A DNA stretch of 46,426 nt, taken from the NCBI GenBank assembly GCA_016285075.1, contig JAEEQB010000037.1:1-46426 (forward strand). The letters run 5' to 3'. Origin of the DNA: Prevotella sp. Its GTDB lineage: Bacteria > Bacteroidota > Bacteroidia > Bacteroidales > Bacteroidaceae. The notes beneath the pieces are model-generated. The model saw nothing but the letters and a program-made list of their open reading frames with translations, was not told the origin of the DNA and made no database searches. Shown piece by piece: positions 17,971-25,619 of this stretch. The translations under genes and the position numbers were made by a program. How positions within the stretch are numbered: position 1 is the stretch's first letter; the number at the start of each line of letters is the position of its first letter.

Positions 17971-18277
17971 GATAAAAAAATCGAGATTATACGTCAGTTG
18001 AGATAAAAATGTGAACAAATGACCTTGATTTCTAATTTTTTGGCGCATACAAACGTTCAATCCAATCCATTTTTCTGCTCCAACCCACATTGTAACTGCT
18101 GTGGCACAGAGTCTCCTGTAAATAGATGACGCGGTTAATACAACACCAATAACTACAAGCCGTGAGCAGTTTTAGCACCCTCATCCTGCAACAGCTTTTT
18201 CTTCAGTATCTTGGTTGAGGCTTTGTCAATATTTCATCATGCAGGAAAAGTCAATGTCATAATTACCCTGAAAATTT

Positions 18278-18352
18278 GAGTTAACTCGATCAATCACTTG
18301 AGTTAACTCGATCGATCGTTTGAGTTAACTCGATCGATCAATCGAGTTAACT
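18278..18352. repeat. Four tandem 22-bp palindromic units
   Basis: GAGTTAACT starts at 18278, 18300, 18322 and 18344, exactly 22 bp apart. The first three copies continue as the 10-bp perfect palindrome GAGTTAACTC followed by GATC-rich sequence, most regular in the second unit (CGATCGATCG). The fourth copy ends after GAGTTAACT. A 22-bp period is close to two helical turns, so the cores would lie on one face of the DNA. It lies about 330 bp upstream of ilvB and 150 bp downstream of the ilvD terminator. Function unknown; a protein-binding array is possible. Confidence 0.9.
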
Positions 18353-18499
18353 GGAATGAGAAGTCATTCCTGATTTTGTCAAGAATTCCGATTTTCATTC
18401 AACGAAAGTGAAGAATAAACCACTTTTAATATGAGACTGTGGCAAGTTTGCCTTGTTCCAGTTTGGCAGTTGGCTCTTTCTTCGATGAAAGATATAAAA

Positions 18500-18545
18500 A
18501 AGCAAACGGAATGCAAAAGAAGAGCGGACTATTCTTTTGCATTCC
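18500..18545 (-). terminator. Rho-independent terminator of the regulator-nfeD-stomatin-ilvD operon
   Basis: A perfect 14-bp stem, GGAATGCAAAAGAA (18508-18521) with TTCTTTTGCATTCC (18532-18545), has a 10-nt loop. On the minus strand it is followed by GTTTGCTTTTTTATA, a strong U-tract. It lies about 20 bp after the ilvD stop. There is no T-run on the plus side, so it acts leftward only. Confidence 0.88.
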
Positions 18546-18565
18546 TGTCTACACAAGTATACTTT

Positions 18566-20368
18566 CTACTCGATGATTCTCACTCCGCCCTTGTCGGCAG
18601 AGCTTACACTCTGGGCATATGCCCGCAATGCCTTCGATACGATGCGGTTACGCTTCAACGGCTGTTGGGGACGGGCATCCAGTTCCTCATCAGAGAGTTT
18701 CACGTTGATGCTACGCGTTGGAATATCGATGACAATGATGTCACCATCCTTGATCTTTCCGATATTTCCGCCATTAGCTGCCTCCGGCGATATATGGCCA
18801 ATGCTCAAGCCGCTGGTACCTCCCGAGAAACGCCCGTCGGTGATCAGCGCACATTCCTTTCCCAGATGCATGCTCTTGATATAGCTAGTGGGATAAAGCA
18901 TCTCCTGCATACCCGGTCCTCCTTTGGGACCTTCGTGTGTAATCACAACACAGTCTCCGCTTTTCACCTTGCCCCCCAGTATACCCTCGCAGGCATCCTC
19001 CTGGGAATCGAACACCACAGCAGGTCCCTCGAAATGCCACAGTGCCTCGTCTACGCCTGCGGTCTTCACCACACAACCATCCTGGGCGATGTTGCCAAAG
19101 AGTACTGCCAGTCCACCATCTTTCGTGTAAGCATGCTCCAAGTCACGGATGCAACCGTTCTGTCTATCAGTATCGAGAATTCCCCACTCTTCCGACTGCG
19201 ACCCCATCTTCGTCGAGAAACGGTTGCCGGGAGCGGTTTGATAGATACGGTTAGCTTCTGGATCAAGTTCGCCGTCAACGATGCTATATTTCTTCATGGC
19301 CTCATCCAGCGTCATACCATCCACTCGGATAGCAGAGCCATCAACAAGCCCACCCTTGCTCAGTTCGTTAAGAATACCAAGGATGCCTCCTGCCCTGCCA
19401 CACTCCTGAACGCTGTACTTCTGGGTGTTAGGAGCCAGCTTACAGAGACAAGGGACGCGGCGCGACAGTTCGTCTATATCCTTCATTGTAAAATCCGTTC
19501 CAGCCTCCTGTGCGACAGCCAACAGATGAAGCACGGTATTCGTAGAACCGCCCATAGCTATATCAAGTGCCATCGCATTCATAAAGGCCTGACGGGTAGC
19601 AATGTTTCTCGGCAGCACACTTTCATTCCCGTCTACGTAATAGGCAAAAGCATTCTTCACCACCTGACGGGCTGCAGCCTTGAACAGTTCAACACGATTA
19701 GCATGAGTAGCCAGGATGGTGCCATTGCCTGGCAGCGACAGTCCAATGGCCTCTGTCAGAGAGTTCATCGAGTTGGCAGTGAACATACCTGAACATGAGC
19801 CGCATCCCGGACAGGCACATGCCTCTATCTCCTTCATTTCCTCATCAGTTACTTCCGGATCGGCACCTTTCACCATAGCAGTGATGAGATCAGCATTTTC
19901 TCCACGCCACCTGCCAGCCTCCATAGGACCGCCAGAGCAGAACACTGTCGGGATGTTCAATCGCATAGAGGCCATCAACATACCTGGAGTTACCTTGTCG
20001 CAGTTGGAGATGCAGATCATGGCATCGGCCTTGTGAGCATTGACCATATACTCAACAGAATCAGCAATAATGTCGCGTGATGGCAAGGAATAGAGCATAC
20101 CATCATGCCCCATAGCGATACCGTCATCAATGGCAATGGTGTTGAACTCTGCCGCATAGCACCCCATCTTCTCAATCTCTTCCCTGACTATCTGTCCAAT
20201 CTCGTGCAGATGGGTGTGGCCTGGCACAAACTGAGTAAACGAATTGACGATGGCAATGATCGGCTTTCCGAACTGCTCTTGTTTCATACCTGTGGCCACC
20301 CAGAGCGCACGTGCTCCGGCCATCCTTCTACCTTCTGTGCATACCGCACTTCGTAATGCATGTTTCAT
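18566..20368 (-). CDS. ilvD: Dihydroxy-acid dehydratase
   Basis: A 600-residue Fe-S enzyme that dehydrates dihydroxy-isovalerate and dihydroxy-methylvalerate. Cluster and metal cysteines appear in [11 protein letters not shown] and in [18 protein letters not shown], and the C-terminal [21 protein letters not shown] is the family signature. I use the ATG at 20368 ([15 protein letters not shown]), preceded by AGAAAGAGAT, which matches the family N-terminus; an ATG at 20383 is an alternative. The frame open to 20485 would overlap the stomatin gene. It is the last gene of a four-gene run that also contains nfeD and the stomatin-like gene, and it is closed by the terminator at 18500-18545. Confidence 0.96.
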   Translation of the reverse strand: MKHALRSAVCTEGRRMAGARALWVATGMKQEQFGKPIIAIVNSFTQFVPGHTHLHEIGQIVREEIEKMGCYAAEFNTIAIDDGIAMGHDGMLYSLPSRDIIADSVEYMVNAHKADAMICISNCDKVTPGMLMASMRLNIPTVFCSGGPMEAGRWRGENADLITAMVKGADPEVTDEEMKEIEACACPGCGSCSGMFTANSMNSLTEAIGLSLPGNGTILATHANRVELFKAAARQVVKNAFAYYVDGNESVLPRNIATRQAFMNAMALDIAMGGSTNTVLHLLAVAQEAGTDFTMKDIDELSRRVPCLCKLAPNTQKYSVQECGRAGGILGILNELSKGGLVDGSAIRVDGMTLDEAMKKYSIVDGELDPEANRIYQTAPGNRFSTKMGSQSEEWGILDTDRQNGCIRDLEHAYTKDGGLAVLFGNIAQDGCVVKTAGVDEALWHFEGPAVVFDSQEDACEGILGGKVKSGDCVVITHEGPKGGPGMQEMLYPTSYIKSMHLGKECALITDGRFSGGTSGLSIGHISPEAANGGNIGKIKDGDIIVIDIPTRSINVKLSDEELDARPQQPLKRNRIVSKALRAYAQSVSSADKGGVRIIE

Positions 20369-20393
20369 ATCTCTTTCTGTCATTATTACATGA

Positions 20394-21347
20394 TTATTCT
20401 GTCTTGAACAGGTCTTTGATTCCGCCAATTGATCCAAGCAGGTTGGTGGCTTCGTAGGGCAGGTAGACGGTCTTGGTCTTGTCACCCTCTGCCAGTTCTT
20501 GCATCATCTGTATATATTTCTGAGCCAAGAGGTAGTTAGCAGGATTCGTGCTCTTACCCACGGCTTCAGTTATCAGTTCAATAGCCTTTGCCTCGGCCTC
20601 AGCCTTACGGATGCGGGCCTGTGCCTCACCTTCTGCTTCAAGGATAGCCTGTTCCTTGGCTGCCTCGGCCTTGTTGACAATGGCAGTACGCTCACCCTCG
20701 GATGCAAGGATTTCTGCAGCCTTCTGACCTTCTGACGTCAGAATCTGGGCACGTTTGTTTCGTTCTGCCTGCATCTGCTTCTCCATAGCTGTGAGCACAG
20801 AGTCTGGAGGAGTAATGTCTTGTAACTCCACACGATTTACCTTCACACCCCACTTGTCAGTAGCATCATCAAGCACAGCAGAGAGTTTCTTGTTGATGGT
20901 GTCACGCGAAGTTAGCGTCTCGTCCAGTTCCAGCTCACCAATGATGTTACGTAGGGTGGTCTGCGTCAGTTTCTCAATGGCGTTAGGCAGGTTGTTGATT
21001 TCATAGGTTGCCTTGAAGGGGTCTACTATCTGGAAATACAGCAGCGCATTGATTTCTGTCTGTACATTATCCTTGGTAATCACGTTCTGCTTTGGGAAGT
21101 CGTACACCTGTTCACGCAGGTCAATGGTAGTGGAATACTGATAGCGGCCATGATTGAGTACAACAATTGACTTGGCACGGTCGATAAAGGGGATAATGAT
21201 GTTGATACCGGGCTGAAGCGTGGCATAATAACGTCCCAGACGCTCCACGATCTTTGTTTCCGACTGGGGAATGATCACAAGTGCCATCTTGGCAAACAGT
21301 ACCACACAAATAATGATGACAATTAATACGTAAGTCATAATGTCCAT
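20394..21347 (-). CDS. qmcA: SPFH/band 7 domain (stomatin-like) membrane protein
   Basis: A 317-residue prohibitin/stomatin-family protein. One N-terminal membrane helix (residues 5-27) is followed by the SPFH domain ([28 protein letters not shown] onward to about 190). A long charged coiled coil rich in Ala, Glu and Lys follows (about 190-270), and then a conserved C-terminal segment ([20 protein letters not shown]). Such proteins form large oligomers that organise membrane microdomains and can control membrane proteases. It follows nfeD by 25 bp, the classical nfeD-stomatin pairing. The gene symbol is by similarity of architecture to E. coli QmcA. Confidence 0.92.
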   Translation of the reverse strand: MDIMTYVLIVIIICVVLFAKMALVIIPQSETKIVERLGRYYATLQPGINIIIPFIDRAKSIVVLNHGRYQYSTTIDLREQVYDFPKQNVITKDNVQTEINALLYFQIVDPFKATYEINNLPNAIEKLTQTTLRNIIGELELDETLTSRDTINKKLSAVLDDATDKWGVKVNRVELQDITPPDSVLTAMEKQMQAERNKRAQILTSEGQKAAEILASEGERTAIVNKAEAAKEQAILEAEGEAQARIRKAEAEAKAIELITEAVGKSTNPANYLLAQKYIQMMQELAEGDKTKTVYLPYEATNLLGSIGGIKDLFKTE

Positions 21348-21372
21348 AATTTTTTGATTGATTAATAATTAT

Positions 21373-21834
21373 TTATTGCTTGTTGCTTGTAGTCTCAACA
21401 GTAATGATGGTGCTTTCGCGTCCCACGACCTTCACGAGAGAGCCTACTGGTATGTCTGCAGGTTCGTTGGTGACTGCCTTCCAAATGTCACCATCAATCT
21501 GCACACGGCCAAAACCGTCGGTCTTCACCGTTTCCACCACCCTCCCCTGACGTCCCAAAAGTGCGTCGGCATTGCTCACACGATTGTCCTCGCCCTTACG
21601 AAGGTAGCGCTTGGCAAAGGGTCGTACCCAGAAAAGGCTGATGAGTGTAAACACGGCAAAGGTGGACAGCTGCCAATAGATGTTAACACCAAGGGCTGCA
21701 GCAATGCCGGCAAAAAAAGCGCCAATAGAGAAGCAGATAATGAAGAAGTCACCTGCTGTCAGCTCAAGAATCAGACAGACAACGGCTACTACTGCCCACA
21801 TCTGCCATAGGTGCTGTACGATGTATTCTACCAT
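21373..21834 (-). CDS. nfeD: NfeD family membrane protein
   Basis: A 153-residue short-form NfeD. Two to three membrane segments (about residues 10-30, 31-50 and 52-72) are followed by a C-terminal OB-fold domain of about 70 residues (ALLGRQGRVVETVKTDGFGRVQIDGDIWKAV). It lacks the N-terminal ClpP-like protease of long NfeD. Paired with the adjacent stomatin gene, it is expected to act in a membrane-microdomain complex. It starts 12 bp after the regulator gene. Confidence 0.93.
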   Translation of the reverse strand: MVEYIVQHLWQMWAVVAVVCLILELTAGDFFIICFSIGAFFAGIAAALGVNIYWQLSTFAVFTLISLFWVRPFAKRYLRKGEDNRVSNADALLGRQGRVVETVKTDGFGRVQIDGDIWKAVTNEPADIPVGSLVKVVGRESTIITVETTSNKQ

Positions 21835-21846
21835 AATTATTACTAT

Positions 21847-22494
21847 TTAAAGAGTTAAAACAAAATCATCCCAATCTTTTGAGGAGCCTTTCTTACCGAA
21901 CACCTTGCCATACAGACGGCTACGGGTAGAGGCGATACTCTCTTTCGAATGAGCCGTCAGTAAAGCGATGTCCTTGGGCTGAACCCTCACTTTGATGAGC
22001 AAGCTCACATGATACTCCTGTTCCGTCAACCGATAGAGGCTGTAAAGCTTCTCAGTGAAGCCTGTATAGATACCGTTAACGAGTTCGGCCAGTTCTGTCC
22101 ATTCCTGATGAGTCAGGCTGCGACCGCCATTCAGACAATTCTGCAAACGACGATAGACGTCTGATGAGAAGATGAGTGTCTCGGCCTGCTGGCGCTTCTC
22201 GTTTTCAATCATTGCTACCTTATTATTATAGTCTAACGTGGCTTTTTTCTCCTCCAGTTCCAAGCGAAGCAGTGAGTTCTCGTCGCCAAGTTTTTTCAAC
22301 AAGGTCTCCAACTCATGGATCTTGGCCTCGTTCCGGCTGATGTTCTGCTGGCTCTGAGACTGCTGCGACAACTGTAGCTCACGTACCTTCTCCAGTCGCT
22401 CCTGCAGGTCAAGGACCTTCCGGCGGCTTCTTTGTACGGTTACCACAAACAGGGCAGCATACAACACAATTCCTATGAGTATCTCGTAAATCAT
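21847..22494 (-). CDS. Membrane-anchored coiled-coil HTH regulator (LuxR-like C-terminus)
   Basis: A 215-residue protein. A single N-terminal membrane helix (residues 1-20, IYEILIGIVLYAALFVVTV) is followed by a long coiled coil (about 25-110) and a C-terminal helical region (about 150-215) containing LTEQEYHVSLLIKVRVQPKDIA and SIASTRSRLYGKVFG. This is the LuxR-like helix-turn-helix seen at the end of Bacteroidales TPR-type sensor regulators. It would bind DNA while tethered to the membrane. I use the ATG at 22494 because it begins the membrane helix. The frame open to 22590 is not supported, since a clean promoter (22499-22529) sits just upstream. The mRNA may be leaderless. It is the first gene before nfeD. 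Confidence 0.72.
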   Translation of the reverse strand: MIYEILIGIVLYAALFVVTVQRSRRKVLDLQERLEKVRELQLSQQSQSQQNISRNEAKIHELETLLKKLGDENSLLRLELEEKKATLDYNNKVAMIENEKRQQAETLIFSSDVYRRLQNCLNGGRSLTHQEWTELAELVNGIYTGFTEKLYSLYRLTEQEYHVSLLIKVRVQPKDIALLTAHSKESIASTRSRLYGKVFGKKGSSKDWDDFVLTL

Positions 22495-22498
22495 AGCG

Positions 22499-22529
22499 CA
22501 AAGGTACGAAGAATTATCAAACCCACCAA
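22499..22529 (-). promoter_or_regulatory. Promoter of the regulator-nfeD-stomatin-ilvD operon
   Basis: On the minus strand TTTGG (TTG at 22527-22529) and TACCTTTG (22499-22506) are exactly 20 bp apart, a full match to the Bacteroidetes promoter. The last G is only 4 bp from the ATG at 22494, so transcription should start at or next to the start codon. Confidence 0.75.
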
Positions 22530-22544
22530 ATCTTTTCATTCGCA

Positions 22545-22586
22545 ATAGTTCGCATTTACCAGGATAGTTCGCAAAAGTTTGCAAAC
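22545..22586. promoter_or_regulatory. Candidate operator: direct repeats plus palindrome
   Basis: ATAGTTCGCA occurs twice (22545-22554 and 22564-22573, 19 bp apart), followed by the perfect 10-bp palindrome GTTTGCAAAC (22577-22586). It lies in the 181-bp gap between the divergent HTH regulator gene and the TonB receptor gene, upstream of the regulator promoter. Binding by the regulator is a guess from position. Confidence 0.45.
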
Positions 22587-22675
22587 ACATGTTTTTTTAC
22601 CGTATTTTTATGTCTTTTTCGCTTCCTAAGTAAAATGAATGTAATAAAACTACCACTTTCTACGTTATAAAATAG

Positions 22676-25114
22676 ATGATAAACAATACGGCAAGATTCA
22701 TCCTCCTCACGGCGATGTTCCTCGTACACACCGTCCTTCTGGCCGACAACTTCACACTTAAGGGTAAGGTTGTCGACGAGGACAACAATGCTGTGGAATT
22801 GGTTACAGTCAGTTGCGTACAGCAAGCAAAGATGGTAATGACTAACCTCAAGGGAGAATTTAGCATCACGTTGCAATCTGCTGATTCTGTGGTCGTGAAC
22901 TTCTCCATGATAGGTTATAAGACACGTACACGCGTCCTACGTAAGCCTCGCGGCACTCTGACTTTTGTTGTGACCCTCCACCCCCAAGATGCCTTGCAGG
23001 AAGTCACCGTAACAGAACGGAGAAGACAGACCTCGGCAACAGAGCAGCTGGACATCAAAGACCTGCGTCAAACACCATCTGTCACAGGTAATGCTGTAGA
23101 AGAATTGATACAACAACAGGCTGGCGTCTCTACCCACAATGAGATGTCAAGCCAATACAATGTACGAGGCGGCAGCTTTGACGAGAATGCGGTATACATC
23201 AACAACATCGAGGTATACAGACCCCTGCTTGTCAGAAGCGGACAACAGGAGGGGCTGAGTGTCATCAATAGCGACATGGTAGAGAAGATCGGCTTCTCCA
23301 CAGGTGGTTTTGAGGCTAAATATGGTGACAAGATGTCTTCTGTACTTGACATCACCTACCGCCGGCCACAACGTACAGAAGCCAACCTCACCGCATCGTT
23401 GCTTGGCGGAAGTGCCTACATTGGTTATGCCGCTCCATCACAGCATTCCACGCCTAAGTTCACCATGAGCCACGGAGTGCGATACAAGACAAACCGTTAC
23501 CTGTTAGGATCGTTGGAAACTACTGGAGAATACCGACCCAATTTCCTTGACTATCAGACCTATATCAGCTGGAAGCCAAGCCAGCGATGGAGCATTGACA
23601 TCATCGGTAACATCTCGGAAAACCACTACAATTTCAAGCCAAAGGACCGTGAGACAAGCTTTGGTACGATGGAAGACGTCAAGTCGTTTAAGGTCTATTT
23701 CGATGGTCAGGAAAAGGATATCTTCCGCACCGTGTTCGGAACCGCTTCCATAGCTCGCCATTTCGGCGACTCCACCACAGTGAAAATCCTTGCATCTGCC
23801 TTCCATACGAAAGAACAGGAGACATACGACATTCAAGGCCAGTATTGGCTTGACGACACCCAAACGTCTGAACAGTTGGGAGTTGGGACGTACATGGAAC
23901 ATGCGCGCAATTACCTGACAGCCGATGTACAAAGCGTTAAAGCCATGGTCAACCACAAACTCAGCAAACATGATATTGAAGCTGCAGCCACCTTGAAATG
24001 GGAACGTATTAAGGAGATGAGCCGTGAGTATGAAATGCGCGACTCCAGCGGCTATTCAGTACCCCACACCACAGACCGGCTCGACCTCATCTACACACTA
24101 TCCTCTCGCCACCGCATGTCCTCAAGACGTATAGAAGGTTATCTCCAAGACACCTATCGATGGGCATCAGGGGGCCATGCCGAAAACACCGATAATAGTG
24201 ATAGTCAAACATTCTACACCTTGAACTACGGATTAAGATTCAGCCATTGGTCATGGAGTGGAGAGACCACCGTGTCACCTCGCCTTTCGTTGGCCATTGT
24301 ACCTTCATGGAACCACGACGTTACACTTCGCGTGGCCACTGGACTCTATTATCAAGCACCCTTCTTCAAGGAACTACGTGACACCACCCTGAATCAAGCT
24401 TCAGGCATTACAGAAGTCACTCTCAACGACCATATCAAAAGCCAACGCTCGTTACATTTCATTGCCGCTATGGATTATCGGTTCCGGCTGATGGAACGTC
24501 CGTTCCGCTTTACTGCAGAAGCTTACTACAAATACTTGTCAAACCTCATACCCTACAATGTCCAGAACGTGAAAACGACCTATTACGGACAGAATCTCTG
24601 TAAGGGCTATACTGCTGGAATAGATTTGAAGCTATACGGAGAATTTGTACCTGGTACCGATTCATGGATAACCTTCTCCCTGATGAAGGCACAGCAACAA
24701 TTCGACTCAGGCCATTCACCTTCCTTCCCTCTGCCTACCGACCAGAGATGGGCTATCAACCTCCATTTCACCGATTATTTCCCAGGTACTGACAGATGGA
24801 AGATGACACTACGTCTGGCTTATGCCGATGGTCTTCCCTTTGGTGCCCCTCATCGTGGCATAGAGCAACAGAACTTCCGGGCTCCTGTCTATAAGCGTGC
24901 AGACATCGGCATGGCTTACCTCGCTTACAAATCGCCAGGCATTCATGGCCTTTCACTCCGAAGCATCTGGCTTGGATTAGACTGTCTGAACCTATTCGGC
25001 ATCAGCAACGTCAATAGCTACTACTGGGTAACCGATGTCATGTCCCGTCAGTGGGCGGTTCCCAATTACCTGACTGGCCGCCAGATTAACGGAAAACTTA
25101 CCATTGAGTTCTGA
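22676..25114 (+). CDS. TonB-dependent outer-membrane receptor with N-terminal carboxypeptidase-like domain
   Basis: An 812-residue outer-membrane beta-barrel importer. A signal peptide (about residues 1-23) precedes a carboxypeptidase-regulatory-like domain (FTLKGKVVDEDNNAVELVTV ... IGYKTRTRVL, about 25-105). A plug domain follows (about 125-230, with SSQYNVRGGSFDENAVYINNIEVYRP), then the barrel, ending in an aromatic C-terminus (GKLTIEF). No SusD-like partner lies next to it, so it is not a standard polysaccharide-utilisation pair. The substrate cannot be read. It is divergent from the membrane-anchored regulator, with operator-like repeats between them. No convincing TAnnTTTG promoter was found in front of it. 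Confidence 0.92.
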   Translation: MINNTARFILLTAMFLVHTVLLADNFTLKGKVVDEDNNAVELVTVSCVQQAKMVMTNLKGEFSITLQSADSVVVNFSMIGYKTRTRVLRKPRGTLTFVVTLHPQDALQEVTVTERRRQTSATEQLDIKDLRQTPSVTGNAVEELIQQQAGVSTHNEMSSQYNVRGGSFDENAVYINNIEVYRPLLVRSGQQEGLSVINSDMVEKIGFSTGGFEAKYGDKMSSVLDITYRRPQRTEANLTASLLGGSAYIGYAAPSQHSTPKFTMSHGVRYKTNRYLLGSLETTGEYRPNFLDYQTYISWKPSQRWSIDIIGNISENHYNFKPKDRETSFGTMEDVKSFKVYFDGQEKDIFRTVFGTASIARHFGDSTTVKILASAFHTKEQETYDIQGQYWLDDTQTSEQLGVGTYMEHARNYLTADVQSVKAMVNHKLSKHDIEAAATLKWERIKEMSREYEMRDSSGYSVPHTTDRLDLIYTLSSRHRMSSRRIEGYLQDTYRWASGGHAENTDNSDSQTFYTLNYGLRFSHWSWSGETTVSPRLSLAIVPSWNHDVTLRVATGLYYQAPFFKELRDTTLNQASGITEVTLNDHIKSQRSLHFIAAMDYRFRLMERPFRFTAEAYYKYLSNLIPYNVQNVKTTYYGQNLCKGYTAGIDLKLYGEFVPGTDSWITFSLMKAQQQFDSGHSPSFPLPTDQRWAINLHFTDYFPGTDRWKMTLRLAYADGLPFGAPHRGIEQQNFRAPVYKRADIGMAYLAYKSPGIHGLSLRSIWLGLDCLNLFGISNVNSYYWVTDVMSRQWAVPNYLTGRQINGKLTIEF

Positions 25115-25619
25115 TCAACCGAAACTGTACTTGGAGCCGTGGTCGCTCATGCGCTGTGCCAGTTGGTCAATTCTGGTAATCACATCCATTTGACATGCTA
25201 ACGACCCGATAGTTCGTCAATCATTCGTTATAGAGGTCAACAAACCTGCCATAACATGAAATCAAGCCGTTTGGCACACTCGTTTATTCCAAATAGAATC
25301 TTATGCGAATTCGCTCTGGCACTGAACCTTGTTCATCCCCGTTCTCTCCTCGGTTCACAAGGGATGTAAACGGCAGAGAGAACGTAAGCGGATAACAGAG
25401 AGTGGCAAGGTGAACTGACTTTCAGGTCGACCACAGCCTCTCTCTTGCTTGAATCTCGACCTTAGATTGCCTTAGTTTGAAGAGAAATGCTCCTTCTGAC
25501 AGGGAAAGAACAGTTCAAGGAAGTAGTCCACGGACCGATAATCAACTTATATAATCGCAAAACAAAGAGGGAGACCAATAATAGTACTCCCTCTTTAATA
25601 GGATGAAATAATCTGATTA
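25115..25619. other. 505-bp intergenic region after the TonB receptor gene
   Basis: No gene is supported. A 9-bp perfect inverted repeat, CGTTCTCTC (25340-25348) with GAGAGAACG (25376-25384), encloses 27 nt and could fold in RNA. The terminator of the minus-strand lipoprotein operon is at 25560-25596. A 24-codon minus-strand frame (25115-25189) has no family resemblance. Otherwise nothing is recognised. Confidence 0.55.
25560..25596 (-). terminator. Terminator of the TonB receptor / OB-fold lipoprotein operon
   Basis: A perfect 10-bp stem, AAAGAGGGAG (25564-25573) with CTCCCTCTTT (25587-25596), has a 13-nt loop. On the minus strand it is followed by GTTTTG, so the stem's own TTT and this T-stretch make a usable U-tract. 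It is 23 bp after the stop of the gene ending at 25620. Confidence 0.82.

Larger units (their letters stand above)
17952..18565. other. 614-bp gap between ilvD and ilvB
   Basis: No gene is supported here. From right to left it holds the ilvD terminator (18500-18545), an A/T-rich stretch, a four-unit 22-bp palindromic repeat (18278-18352), a stretch without features, and the candidate ilvB -7 box at 17963. No leader peptide rich in Ile, Val or Leu codons is apparent in front of ilvB, so classical attenuation is not supported. Confidence 0.7.

Noticed and set aside
17952..18100. Branched-chain amino acid attenuator in front of ilvB
   Set aside because: No leader peptide with runs of Ile, Val or Leu codons and no alternating hairpins were seen, and the mRNA leader predicted from the -7 box is very short.
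18153..18233. A 26-codon minus-strand frame ending in KTAHGL before a TAG, in the ilvD-ilvB gap
   Set aside because: It has no start codon and a stop immediately upstream. Its Lys/Leu-rich sequence hints at gene decay, but no family could be named.
18431..19792. A 453-codon plus-strand open frame opposite ilvD
   Set aside because: It lies almost wholly antisense to a well-supported ilvD, has no family resemblance and no promoter, and its composition looks like a mirror of the ilvD codons.
25115..25189. A 24-residue minus-strand frame directly after the TonB receptor stop (starts MDVITRIDQLAQ)
   Set aside because: It is too short to support, with no ribosome-binding signal or recognisable family. 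It may be chance or the remnant of a lost gene.
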